From: Flavobacteriaceae bacterium UBA4022
Lineage (GTDB): Bacteria; Bacteroidota; Bacteroidia; Flavobacteriales; Flavobacteriaceae
Assembly: GCA_002384055.1 (NCBI GenBank)
Contig: DGAU01000014.1
Coordinates: forward strand, 62,001-126,000
Direction: 5' to 3'
DNA: 64,000 nucleotides
In this document: in pieces, positions 16,957 through 25,314 of the stretch
Numbering within the stretch: the stretch's first letter is position 1
Layout: each line of letters starts with the position of its first letter
Position numbers and translations under genes: made by a program
The notes under the pieces: generated by a model
Seen by the model: only the letters and a program-made list of their open reading frames with translations
What the model was told of the DNA's origin: nothing
Database searches by the model: none

Positions 16957-18738
16957 ATGCAAACGACACGGAGCTTAATATTATTTCTTGCCTTGATCAT
17001 GGCCCTTCCGGCTATGGCACAGGTGAGCTTTGAGGCACGGGTGAGCAAGAAACGCTTAGGCATCAATGAGCGATTGCGGGTCGATTTTGAAATGAACATG
17101 GACGGCGACAATTTTCGCCCACCAAGCTTTGACGGCTTCAGAGTGCTGGGCGGTCCCAATCAATCGATCAGTAATTCATGGATCAACGGCCGCAGAACGT
17201 ATTCCAAGACCTATAGTTTTTTCCTAGCACCGCAACAAAAAGGCACCCTAGCCATTGGTCAGGCCGTCATTGAAATTGATGAGGTGTTATATAAATCTTC
17301 ACCGGTATCTGTTGAGATCACCGAGGCAGTACAAAGATCGAATGACGACAGCAATGCCGATTATTTGGCTAGTGAAAACGTGCATTTGGTTGCCGAAGTG
17401 TCGGATACCACTCCATATCTCAATGAGGCCATTACTGTTGTCTATAAGCTGTATGTGTCTAATGAGGTAAGTATTACTGCCAATTGGCGCGAAATAGACG
17501 CCCCGAAATACGCGGATTTTTGGAGTCAATCTATTGACCAAAAGGGCCAAATGAAAATTTATGAGGGCGATTATGAAGGGGAGCCGTATCGTTATGTGAT
17601 TTTAAGGACAACGGTTCTTTATCCACAAAAAACGGGTCCTTTGGAGATTGAACCATTGACCTTAGACGTACCCATAGATGTCCGTTCCAACAAGCGCGAC
17701 TTTATCGGGCGTTTTATGATGACCCGAGTCAATAAAACGATCTCGGCGGGACGACAAACAATTCAAGCCAAACCACTGCCTTTGACCGAACAACCCGACG
17801 ATTTTTCTGGGGCTGTGGGTGATTTTGATTTTGACCTTACCGCGAGTAAGACGCTTTTGGATGTCGGGGAATCGCTTGAGATCAAAGTAGGCGTTTCAGG
17901 AACGGGAAATTTAAAACTCTTCGAATTGCCAAAACCCAACTTTCCCAATGCTCTAGAGGTTTATGAGCCTACGCGTCAAGATAAAATAAAAACAAAATCC
18001 TCAGGAATGACGGGCTCCTTTGGCCAGCAGTATACGATTGTTCCGCAGGCTCAGGGGGCGTTTCCCATTCAATCTTTGTCGTTTTCCTATTTTGATCCAA
18101 AAAAAGAGATCTATATCACCAAAACATCTCAACCCCTGGTGATTGAGGTGGAGAATGGCCCTGTTTTACCCACAACACTGTCTCGTGACGAGGATACCGA
18201 AACCGGGCTTGCTGAGGAAATCCCGGCCAACAGGGGATTCAAATACATCAAACTCAAATCGGATTGGCAAACGATAAAAACGAAACCATTTTTTAATACG
18301 CGCATATTTTGGTTATGGTTATTGCTGCCTTTGGGCTTGATTCCGCTTTGGTATGCTTACAGGAATTGGCACGCCAAGCGCCATGGTGATACCACGAAAA
18401 ACACCATACGACGCAGCCGACACCTGGCCAAAAAATACCTTTCAGAAGCTAAGGCACAGCGTCATAACCATGCCAATTTTTATGAGGCACTAGAGCGGGC
18501 GCTCCATAATTTTTTGAAAGCAAAACTCAACATAGCTACGAGCGATCTGTCTCAAGAAAACACAGCACATCTTTTGGCGCAAAAGGGTCTTGATGAGGGG
18601 GTTGTCGCGCAGTTTATTAGTTTGCTGAAGCGCTGTGACATGGCGCGCTATGCACCCAGTCTGCAAGGAGCGTCCGATCGCGATTTTGACGCTGCGAGGG
18701 AACTTATTGCCCTAATGGACAAACAACTCAGCTCATGA
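16957..18738 (+). CDS. batD: BatD, oxygen-tolerance protein
   Basis: A 593-residue protein with a signal peptide (cleavage near Ala-Gln at 21-22), a large extracytoplasmic beta-rich BatD region to about residue 440, one membrane helix (about 447-467) and a cytoplasmic tail rich in basic residues and helices. BatD anchors the Bat complex on the outside of the inner membrane. The start codon follows the batC stop by one base. Its last bases overlap batE. Confidence 0.94.
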   Translation: MQTTRSLILFLALIMALPAMAQVSFEARVSKKRLGINERLRVDFEMNMDGDNFRPPSFDGFRVLGGPNQSISNSWINGRRTYSKTYSFFLAPQQKGTLAIGQAVIEIDEVLYKSSPVSVEITEAVQRSNDDSNADYLASENVHLVAEVSDTTPYLNEAITVVYKLYVSNEVSITANWREIDAPKYADFWSQSIDQKGQMKIYEGDYEGEPYRYVILRTTVLYPQKTGPLEIEPLTLDVPIDVRSNKRDFIGRFMMTRVNKTISAGRQTIQAKPLPLTEQPDDFSGAVGDFDFDLTASKTLLDVGESLEIKVGVSGTGNLKLFELPKPNFPNALEVYEPTRQDKIKTKSSGMTGSFGQQYTIVPQAQGAFPIQSLSFSYFDPKKEIYITKTSQPLVIEVENGPVLPTTLSRDEDTETGLAEEIPANRGFKYIKLKSDWQTIKTKPFFNTRIFWLWLLLPLGLIPLWYAYRNWHAKRHGDTTKNTIRRSRHLAKKYLSEAKAQRHNHANFYEALERALHNFLKAKLNIATSDLSQENTAHLLAQKGLDEGVVAQFISLLKRCDMARYAPSLQGASDRDFDAARELIALMDKQLSS

Positions 18739-19502
18739 TGAAAACAAGAATTTATTTTGGGTTATTGGTCTTTGGCTTATTGTGGTCATGGGCGCCCCTA
18801 ATGGCACAAGCTGACAATTATTTTGACCAAGGCAAAGAACTTTATCGGGCAGAACGCTACCACGATGCAATCAAGCGTTGGGAGGCTGTTTTGTCGCTTA
18901 ATCAGCAGTCATCGGCCCTTTATTTTAATTTGGGCAATGCGCATTATCAACTTAATGAACTGGGCCCAAGCATTTATTACTACGAAAAGGCATTAGCACT
19001 CACCCCAAATGACAGGGATGTATTGGCCAACAGAGGCTTTGTCCAAAACGCGTTAATTGATGTGAATCAGCCTATGCCTAAAACCCTTTGGGCCAAGTGG
19101 AATGAGCAAGTCATTACCCTACAAACAACAAAGCAATGGGCTATAATGGCTGTGCTGGCGATGATTGGTTTTGTCACATTGTTTTTGGTCTATTCATGGT
19201 CAATGTCTTCGTCATGGAAGCGCGGGTTCTTTGCCCTTTCAATGTGTTGTTTGGTCATAAGTATGTGTGCGGTTTTATTGGCTTTCAAATCCGACCAATT
19301 TGCGGCTCAAGATCGCTGGGCCATTATTTTTGAGCCTGAACTTATTCTGCGCTCGGGACCAAGAGCGAGCGAATCTGTTGTGTTTGAGTTGCATGAAGGT
19401 ACTAAAGTAAAAATATTGTCTTCTGAAGGCAATTGGCACTTGATCATGAGTCAAGATGGTCGTGAAGGCTGGGTTTTAGCCGAATCTATGTGGGAATTAT
19501 AG
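18735..19502 (+). CDS. batE: BatE, TPR and SH3 domain membrane protein
   Basis: A 255-residue protein: signal peptide (cut near Ala-Gln at about 24-25), TPR repeats (about 27-110), two membrane helices (about 137-155 and 163-181), and a bacterial SH3 domain (about 195-255) with the typical LRSGPRASE and VKILSSEGNWHLI segments. It is the last gene of the Bat operon and overlaps batD (ATGATGA). The SH3 domain suggests binding to cell wall or protein partners in the periplasm; this is inferred. Confidence 0.93.
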   Translation: MMKTRIYFGLLVFGLLWSWAPLMAQADNYFDQGKELYRAERYHDAIKRWEAVLSLNQQSSALYFNLGNAHYQLNELGPSIYYYEKALALTPNDRDVLANRGFVQNALIDVNQPMPKTLWAKWNEQVITLQTTKQWAIMAVLAMIGFVTLFLVYSWSMSSSWKRGFFALSMCCLVISMCAVLLAFKSDQFAAQDRWAIIFEPELILRSGPRASESVVFELHEGTKVKILSSEGNWHLIMSQDGREGWVLAESMWEL

Positions 19503-19547
19503 AATTTCTCATCAAAGGTTGTATTTTTATCTCAAAAAAAAAAGCTT

Positions 19548-21377
19548 ATGTTGTTTCAAAATTTAAGAGGAAATGTTCTTGGGGGAATTACCGCTGGAAT
19601 TGTTGCCTTGCCACTCGCACTTGCGTTCGGTGTCCAGTCAGGATTAGGCCCTAGTGCAGGTCTTTACGGTGCTATTTTCATTGGATTCTTTGCCTCATTA
19701 TTTGGGGGGACACCTACCCAAATATCTGGCCCAACGGCACCCATGACAGCAGTTTCGATGGTTATTATAGCCGGAATCATGGCGAGCCACGAAGGAAACA
19801 TAGAGCGTGCCTTGCCGTTTATTCTTGCGGTGTTTTTGCTGGCAGGCTTACTTCAGATTATCCTGGGACTCTCTGGGGTCGGGAAGTACATTCGGTATAT
19901 ACCAAACCCAGTGGTTTCTGGATTTATGACGGCCATTGGGGTCATCATATTACTAACACAAATTTTACCCGTTTTGGGTTATTATACTGCAAATGATCAG
20001 GCGTATATCAGCTCATTTAAACCCCATGCGGAAGAAGTTCTGTTGGACAAAATCTTGAAGGACGAGGCTGGAGAGGGTATTTTGGTTCTTGAAAACTTTA
20101 AAGAAACGGTCAAGCGTGCTCAAGCGCTAACCAAAGCGGAGATACACGACGAGGCCCTGACTTTGGCCAAAAAAGAAAGCTCAGGAGTTCTAGGCGCACT
20201 CACCGTGTTGCCTCGAGCGCTCGAAGGCTTTAATCCCCTCGAAGCTATTTTGGCGCTCCTTACCATTGGCATTATTTATGGCTTCCGCTACGTCACCAAG
20301 AAAATTCCAAGCACTTTGGTAGCTTTAGTAGTGGTATCATGTGGCGCGTATTTTCTGGGATTAGACTATTACCCCATCCAGTCCATACCCACCGGGATTC
20401 CTGCCATACAATGGTCTATTTTTTCCGAAGTGGGCTTTTCTGATTTGTCACCATATTTTTTTACAGCGCTGACACTTGCCTTTTTAGGAGCCATTGACTC
20501 TTTGCTGACCTCTGTTGTGGCGGATAATATGACACGGACCAAACACGACCCCAATAAAGAATTGATTGGTCAAGGTATAGGAAACAGCGTTGCTGCTCTT
20601 TTTGGCGGTCTGCCAGGGGCAGGAGCAACCATTCGAACAGTTGTAAATATTAATGCCGGTGGAACCCAGAAACTTTCGGGCATGGCGGCGTCGTTATTAT
20701 TGCTGTCTGTTTTGTTGTTGGCCGGCCCTGTGGCTTCATTAATTCCTGCGGCAGTGCTGGCTGGAATTTTGGTGACCGTAGGGATTGGTGTTATGGATTA
20801 TAGAGGACTTAGAGCCATCCCAAAAATGCCTAAGAATGAAGTGGTCGTGATGTTGGTCGTCCTTGTGCTGTCCGTTTTTTGGAACCTTGTTTATGCAGTA
20901 GGTATTGGCTTTGTCTTGGCGACCCTGATTTTTATGAAAAAAATTGGCGATCTCAACACGAGTATGTCTCAAGTGCTTCCCTTAGATCCCAGTCAAATCT
21001 CAGAATCATCAGACCTCACCAATCAAGAAAGGGTCCCGAATTTAAAACACAATATTTTTGTCAAAGAACTTAAAGGCCCCTTATTTTTTGGGTTTACATC
21101 AGCTTTTCAGCTATTGGCCAAAAAGATACCGTCCAATGCGGAAATCATTATTGTGAAAATGCAAGAGGTGCCTTATATGGACCAGTCAGGCCTTTACGCC
21201 TTTGAAGAAGTGCTCCACGAATTGGCCCGTCGTGAAGTGAGAGTGTTTATCGTTGGACTACAAAAACAGCCGAGTCTTATGATGCATACCATTGATTTAA
21301 TTCCTGGAGTGATTCCACAGGCGGATGTCTTTGTTAATTATCAGGAAGCCCTTGAAGCCATAAAGAGGCTGGATTAA
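19548..21377 (+). CDS. SulP-family anion transporter with STAS domain
   Basis: Inner-membrane transporter of 609 residues (SLC26/SulP family: sulfate, bicarbonate or other anions). About 12 membrane helices precede a C-terminal cytoplasmic STAS domain (about 500-605, with VPYMDQSGLYAFEE). The FGGTPTQISGPTAPMT signature is present early. A soluble charged insert of about 75 residues (about 155-230) interrupts the membrane domain between helices. The transported anion cannot be told. It lies 45 bases after batE; no terminator was seen between them, so read-through from the Bat operon is possible. Confidence 0.93.
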   Translation: MLFQNLRGNVLGGITAGIVALPLALAFGVQSGLGPSAGLYGAIFIGFFASLFGGTPTQISGPTAPMTAVSMVIIAGIMASHEGNIERALPFILAVFLLAGLLQIILGLSGVGKYIRYIPNPVVSGFMTAIGVIILLTQILPVLGYYTANDQAYISSFKPHAEEVLLDKILKDEAGEGILVLENFKETVKRAQALTKAEIHDEALTLAKKESSGVLGALTVLPRALEGFNPLEAILALLTIGIIYGFRYVTKKIPSTLVALVVVSCGAYFLGLDYYPIQSIPTGIPAIQWSIFSEVGFSDLSPYFFTALTLAFLGAIDSLLTSVVADNMTRTKHDPNKELIGQGIGNSVAALFGGLPGAGATIRTVVNINAGGTQKLSGMAASLLLLSVLLLAGPVASLIPAAVLAGILVTVGIGVMDYRGLRAIPKMPKNEVVVMLVVLVLSVFWNLVYAVGIGFVLATLIFMKKIGDLNTSMSQVLPLDPSQISESSDLTNQERVPNLKHNIFVKELKGPLFFGFTSAFQLLAKKIPSNAEIIIVKMQEVPYMDQSGLYAFEEVLHELARREVRVFIVGLQKQPSLMMHTIDLIPGVIPQADVFVNYQEALEAIKRLD

Positions 21378-21403
21378 AAAGCTTGATAAAGCGCGGCAAA
21401 TCG

Positions 21404-21934
21404 CTATTGCTGGCCTGGATGCGAATCTGTTTCTTCGGTATTTGTTTTTTGAACAAACCCTTTTATTTTTGGCCAGACATTAGGCGCCATGTCGGCGACA
21501 AACGGATATATGCGCGACGCTTCTGTTGCTGTTTTGATGCCTTTGCTCTCTAAAAGATTCTGAGCGTTGAGAAACCAAATACAAAGGCTACACAGAAACA
21601 TCATTTGCAGGGTATATATCAAGCCCCCCAAAAGCTTATTGAACAATCCCAGCGCGATCAGGCCCATCAACTTGGTTAGGGCTTTGCCCAAAAAGCTCAC
21701 CCCAATAACGACTGCCAAAAAAGTGGTGATAAAGCTGATCCAACTGACCGATCGAGCAGACCAAGAGAACCACAGATTTAAATAGTGCGCGGTGAATTCT
21801 GAAAAATTGAGGGCGCAGTAGACCCCCAGAACCAAGCCAATCAAAGAAGCTAAAGTTGCTACAAGCCCTTTGCGAAATCCCCACAAAAATGAGACGGCTA
21901 AAACGACAACCAGAATGAGATCAACACGATTCAT
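21404..21934 (-). CDS. CvpA family membrane protein
   Basis: A 176-residue inner-membrane protein with four predicted helices and the CvpA-family start of the type DLILVVVLAVSFLWGFRKG. E. coli CvpA is needed for colicin V production and bile salt resistance; the general function is unclear. It is a single gene divergent from the short gene at 22004. Confidence 0.85.
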   Translation of the reverse strand: MNRVDLILVVVLAVSFLWGFRKGLVATLASLIGLVLGVYCALNFSEFTAHYLNLWFSWSARSVSWISFITTFLAVVIGVSFLGKALTKLMGLIALGLFNKLLGGLIYTLQMMFLCSLCIWFLNAQNLLESKGIKTATEASRIYPFVADMAPNVWPKIKGFVQKTNTEETDSHPGQQ

Positions 21935-21988
21935 ATAGCGAGATATTGGTAAAGATAGGATTTCTTAGCAAATCGAATTAATTCGTCT

Positions 21989-21996
21989 TATTTTTG
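21989..21996 (+). promoter_or_regulatory. -7 promoter element before the gene at 22004
   Basis: TATTTTTG, a perfect TAnnTTTG, ends only 7 bases before the ATG at 22004. No TTG was found at the usual distance. A start of transcription a few bases after the box would give an almost leaderless mRNA. Confidence 0.55.
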
Positions 21997-22003
21997 TGCT
22001 CAT

Positions 22004-22360
22004 ATGTCTCGAGATGCCTTATTAAAGTCCCGCTGGGAAAAATTAGTACAAAAGCTGAGTGCTCAATTTTCAGATGGGGATGCTCTGGATTTGGATGCGA
22101 TTATTTACTTAGTCGGTGTACAAGAGCTCGGACAAATTCACCGAAGTTTTAAGAAGGACGAAAAGCTCAATTTAATGCACATTGCTATATGTAAGGTGCT
22201 TGAGCCATACGGGTATTATGCCTTCGATTATGTCGATGAACAGGGGTGGCCTCATTACAAGAATTTAGAGCAACTGCCTGCTTTAAAAGCAGGAGAACAG
22301 TCTGTACTTATGAAAGAAGCCATTGTCCAGTATTTTTTAGACCACAAAGTCCTCGATTAA
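22004..22360 (+). CDS. Conserved hypothetical protein upstream of pheS
   Basis: Soluble 118-residue protein that I do not assign to a function. It has no signal peptide and no membrane helix, and is rich in helices and charged residues (DYVDEQGWPHYKN near the middle). It lies 46 bases before pheS in the same direction. Similar short proteins are, as far as I recall, common in Flavobacteriia, but I could not check this. Its promoter box ends 7 bases before the start. Confidence 0.75.
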   Translation: MSRDALLKSRWEKLVQKLSAQFSDGDALDLDAIIYLVGVQELGQIHRSFKKDEKLNLMHIAICKVLEPYGYYAFDYVDEQGWPHYKNLEQLPALKAGEQSVLMKEAIVQYFLDHKVLD

Positions 22361-22406
22361 GTTCTGAGAAAATCCGTATTTTTACGCCTGAAATCTCGTC
22401 CACCTC

Positions 22407-23426
22407 ATGATCGATCAGATAAAAGACCATATCGCAAAAGTCCATTCTTTTCATACCGAAGCCCCGGATGCTTTGGAGGCATTTCGTATTGAGTATTTGG
22501 GCAAGAAAGGAATTTTAAATGAATTTTTCACGGCCTTCAAGAGCGTGCCCAACGACCAAAAGAAAAGCTTTGGTCAGGCCGTAAATGAGCTTAAGTCTGC
22601 CGCCGAAGCCCGTGTGGCAAGCCTCAAGGACGCTATCGAAGGACGAGAAGTTACTCAGGGTCAATATGGTGATCTGACGCGCCCCGGTATGCCGATGGCC
22701 TTGGGAGCAAGGCACCCGATCTCCCTAGTCAAGAACCGCATTATTGAAATCTTTTCACGCATTGGGTTTAACGTATCCCAAGGACCTGAAATTGAAGATG
22801 ACTGGCATAATTTTACGGCATTAAATCTTCCACAACACCACCCGGCAAGAGACATGCAGGACACATTCTTTATCCAGACCGATCCAGACATTCTGCTCAG
22901 AACACATACCTCATCGGTGCAAGTGCGTTACATGGAAGAGCATAAGCCACCCATCCGAACCATTTCGCCAGGACGCGTTTATCGCAATGAAGCGATATCG
23001 GCCCGCTCTCATTGTTTCTTTCATCAAATAGAAGGACTATATGTTGATAAAGAGGTGAGCTTTGCGGATCTAAAGCAAACGCTTTCTTATTTTACTACTG
23101 AACTTTTTGGCACCTCCAAAATAAGGTTGCGGCCGTCGTATTTTCCTTTTACTGAGCCTAGTGCCGAAGTGGATGTCTATTGGGGATTAGAAACAGAAAC
23201 AGATTATAAAATGACTAAAGGAACAGGCTGGCTCGAAATTATGGGCTGCGGAATGGTCGATCCTAATGTGCTCAAAAATTGTGGCATTGACCCTAACGAA
23301 TACTCTGGCTTTGCTTTTGGTATGGGGATTGATCGAATTGCACTATTGCTCCACCAAATTCCTGATATTCGCTTGTTGAGCGAAAACGACACCCGTTTTC
23401 TAGAGCAATTCAAGAGTAGCTTCTAA
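22407..23426 (+). CDS. pheS: Phenylalanine--tRNA ligase alpha subunit
   Basis: Class II aminoacyl-tRNA synthetase subunit of 339 residues that charges tRNA-Phe with PheT. The N-terminal coiled-coil tRNA-binding arm is about 1-85, followed by the catalytic core with motif 2 (RVYRNEAISARSHCFFHQIEG) and motif 3 (GFAFGMGIDRIALL) near the C-terminus. pheT is not next to it; the gene after it (gpsA) is convergent. This separation is common in Bacteroidota. Confidence 0.98.
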   Translation: MIDQIKDHIAKVHSFHTEAPDALEAFRIEYLGKKGILNEFFTAFKSVPNDQKKSFGQAVNELKSAAEARVASLKDAIEGREVTQGQYGDLTRPGMPMALGARHPISLVKNRIIEIFSRIGFNVSQGPEIEDDWHNFTALNLPQHHPARDMQDTFFIQTDPDILLRTHTSSVQVRYMEEHKPPIRTISPGRVYRNEAISARSHCFFHQIEGLYVDKEVSFADLKQTLSYFTTELFGTSKIRLRPSYFPFTEPSAEVDVYWGLETETDYKMTKGTGWLEIMGCGMVDPNVLKNCGIDPNEYSGFAFGMGIDRIALLLHQIPDIRLLSENDTRFLEQFKSSF

Positions 23427-23440
23427 CAAAACCAGACCGA

Positions 23441-24460
23441 TTAGTCTAGTTTTTCTATCAACTTTTTAAAGACTTTTTTAGGTGCATTGCCTTCGTAAAG
23501 GATGCTGTAAACTGCATTGATGATTGGTGTTTTAGCCTTGTCATCTCCTTTATTTTCGTTGAGGAGGTAAGCGCTTTTTGCTGCGTAATAACCTTCTGCC
23601 ACCATATTCATTTCCATCATGGTACTTTTGACGGTATAGCCTTTGCCGATCATCGTGCCAAACATTCGGTTACGGCTAAAAAGGGAATATCCCGTCACTA
23701 ACAAATCACCTAGGTATGCCGAGTCGTTGATATTGCGCTTCATACGATGCACCTTTTTGACATAGCCTTTCATTTCGCGAATAGCATTACTCATGAGAAC
23801 ACTCTGAAAATTATCGCCATAACCAAGTCCGTGGGCGATGCCTGCCGCTAAGGCGTAGATGTTTTTGAGCATGGCGGCATATTCGGTCCCGATGATGTCA
23901 TCGCTTATGGTGCATTTGATATAGGCACAACTCATGGCACTACTGACCCGAATCGCCTGCTTCTTATTCATACAAGCTATGGTGAGAAAGGATAGACGCT
24001 CTAGAGCGACTTCTTCTGCGTGGCAAGGACCAGTGATGACTCCGATGGATTCTATGGGGATATTATAGTGAACATTTAAATGCTCACCTACGATCAGATT
24101 ACTTTGAGGAACAATGCCTTTTATGGCAGAAAAGAACCTTTTACCTTCTAATGAGACCGTGATATTTTGCAGCTCACTTTCGATAAACGCTGAAGGAATG
24201 GCAAGAATAATGGTGTCGGCAAGGCCGATAATTTCGTTGATGTCGTTACTTAATAGGAGTTGGGGTGTATTGAATTCGACAGAGCTGAGGTAATTAGGGT
24301 TGTGGCCTTCAGAGGTAATATGTTCTATAGCTGAGGTATTTCGCATGTACCAGCCCACCTGCTCTTGCGTTTCGCAAAGTATTTTGACAATTGCTGTTGC
24401 CCAGCTGCCACCGCCAATGACGCCATAGGTCGGTTGAGGTCTTGTTGTTTGGTCATTCAT
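23441..24460 (-). CDS. gpsA: NAD(P)H-dependent glycerol-3-phosphate dehydrogenase
   Basis: Enzyme that reduces dihydroxyacetone phosphate to sn-glycerol 3-phosphate, the backbone for phospholipids. It has 339 residues. The nucleotide-binding motif GGGSWATA is at 16-23, and the catalytic Lys lies in GTEYAAMLKNIYALAAG, followed by the conserved GYGDN. The stop is 14 bases from the convergent pheS stop. The promoter box TAAATTTG ends only 4 bases before the ATG at 24460, so the mRNA may be leaderless. Confidence 0.97.
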   Translation of the reverse strand: MNDQTTRPQPTYGVIGGGSWATAIVKILCETQEQVGWYMRNTSAIEHITSEGHNPNYLSSVEFNTPQLLLSNDINEIIGLADTIILAIPSAFIESELQNITVSLEGKRFFSAIKGIVPQSNLIVGEHLNVHYNIPIESIGVITGPCHAEEVALERLSFLTIACMNKKQAIRVSSAMSCAYIKCTISDDIIGTEYAAMLKNIYALAAGIAHGLGYGDNFQSVLMSNAIREMKGYVKKVHRMKRNINDSAYLGDLLVTGYSLFSRNRMFGTMIGKGYTVKSTMMEMNMVAEGYYAAKSAYLLNENKGDDKAKTPIINAVYSILYEGNAPKKVFKKLIEKLD

Positions 24461-24464
24461 AAAT

Positions 24465-24472
24465 CAAATTTA
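24465..24472 (-). promoter_or_regulatory. -7 promoter element of gpsA
   Basis: TAAATTTG on the minus strand (plus 24465-24472), a perfect TAnnTTTG. Only 4 bases separate it from the gpsA ATG. No TTG was found 18-23 bases upstream. Confidence 0.55.
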
Positions 24473-24612
24473 CACAAATAGTCTTTGCCTTAGAGGGCTA
24501 GCCTTATTTTTTAGGCCTGATCCAACACCCCAGGCAGCATGAGGCGCTTAAAAAGTTTAACATTAGATTGTGATTTGGCCAACAATCTCGGGAGCAGACC
24601 AGCGTTATTAAT

Positions 24613-24681
24613 ATGTTGTTAGAAATGATGCCCATGTGGCATCACCAAAAAAGTAATTTTTTTGATTGGTTGTTTAGTTAG
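24613..24681 (+). CDS. Candidate small peptide, 22 residues, aromatic-rich
   Basis: ATG at 24613 to TAG at 24679-24681. In-frame Met codons also occur at 24625, 24628 and 24634. The core reads MWHHQKSNFFDWLF, with two Trp, three Phe and two adjacent His. The stop codon is six bases before a strong terminator hairpin, an arrangement seen in leader peptides of attenuators. However, the next gene downstream is on the opposite strand, so there is nothing evident to attenuate. It may be a small protein in its own right, an orphaned leader or chance. Confidence 0.35.
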   Translation: MLLEMMPMWHHQKSNFFDWLFS

Positions 24682-24687
24682 TTGAAG

Positions 24688-24724
24688 CCGCCTTGTTTGA
24701 TCCGTCAAATAAGGCGGTTTTTAT
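24688..24724 (+). terminator. Strong intrinsic terminator after the small ORF
   Basis: CCGCCTTGTTTGA (24688-24700) pairs with TCAAATAAGGCGG (24705-24717) over 13 positions with one G-T pair, loop TCCG, then TTTTTATTT. The T-run is on the plus-strand 3' side only; the minus-strand 3' side (CTTCAACTAACT) has none, so it mainly stops plus-strand transcription. It abuts the nadD stop codon. Confidence 0.8.
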
Positions 24725-25314
24725 TTATAAAAGTTCATTTCATCTATATAGGTCCAAACAGACTCGGGAAGCATGGGGCGTATATCCCGACCTTCTTTGA
24801 TGGCTTGGCGTATAAATGTGGCTGAAATTTCAAAAACAGGAGCGTCAACCCGGTGAATGGTACCCGGCATGCTGAGATCCTGATGAGGTTTTCCCTCAAA
24901 ATGCCGAGGATAGACATAAAGAGGAAAATGCTCGAGAATCCAATGGTAATTCTTCCATTTGCGAAAACCATATAAGTTATCCTCTCCAAGAATGAGGGCA
25001 AATTGATGTTCTGGAAATTGTTCTTGAAGATGCGCCAAGGTGGTGGCGGTATAATTGGGTTGCGGCAAGTTAAATTCGATACGACTAGCCTTGAGCCTGG
25101 GGTATTTTTCGACGGCTTGTTCTACAAGTGCTGCACGATGGATGTCGGGGAGCAGACTCTGTTTGGATTTTAAAGGATTAAGTGGTGTGATGACAAACCA
25201 TACTTGGTCCAAACCACCGAATTCTGCAAAATAATGGGCCAAATTCAAATGCCCCAAATGAATCGGGTTGAAGGTGCCAAAAAAGAGCCCAATGGTTTTG
25301 CCTTTACCGTCCAT
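24721..25314 (-). CDS. nadD: Nicotinate-nucleotide adenylyltransferase
   Basis: NadD joins nicotinate mononucleotide and ATP to make deamido-NAD in NAD synthesis. It has 197 residues with the nucleotidyltransferase motif GTFNPIHLGH at 13-22 and the C-terminal ISATFIR motif. It directly abuts gmk (the gmk stop is the next base upstream) and belongs to a YicC-gmk-nadD operon, an arrangement common in Bacteroidota. Confidence 0.97.
   Translation of the reverse strand: MDGKGKTIGLFFGTFNPIHLGHLNLAHYFAEFGGLDQVWFVITPLNPLKSKQSLLPDIHRAALVEQAVEKYPRLKASRIEFNLPQPNYTATTLAHLQEQFPEHQFALILGEDNLYGFRKWKNYHWILEHFPLYVYPRHFEGKPHQDLSMPGTIHRVDAPVFEISATFIRQAIKEGRDIRPMLPESVWTYIDEMNFYK

Larger units (their letters stand above)
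24565..24724 (+). ncRNA. Candidate small structured RNA with internal 22-codon ORF and terminator
   Basis: The 260-base gap between gpsA and nadD contains, in plus-strand order: a perfect 7-bp hairpin (AGATTGT 24565-24571 with ACAATCT 24582-24588), a second perfect 7-bp hairpin (TGATGCC 24626-24632 with GGCATCA 24638-24644), and a canonical intrinsic terminator (24688-24724). An ORF spans 24613-24681. Together they look like a short plus-strand transcript, though both flanking genes are on the minus strand. No clear promoter box was found in front, only TAGTCTTTG at about 24479-24487, one base too long. The RNA call is inference. Confidence 0.4.

Noticed and set aside
24495..24504. GGGCTAGCCT, also present at 62777-62786
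   Set aside because: Two copies of a ten-base partly palindromic word in 64 kb without shared context; may be chance.
24461..24720. tRNA gene in the gpsA-nadD gap
   Set aside because: The hairpins do not form a cloverleaf, and no TpsiC-like GTTCRA box or CCA end is present.
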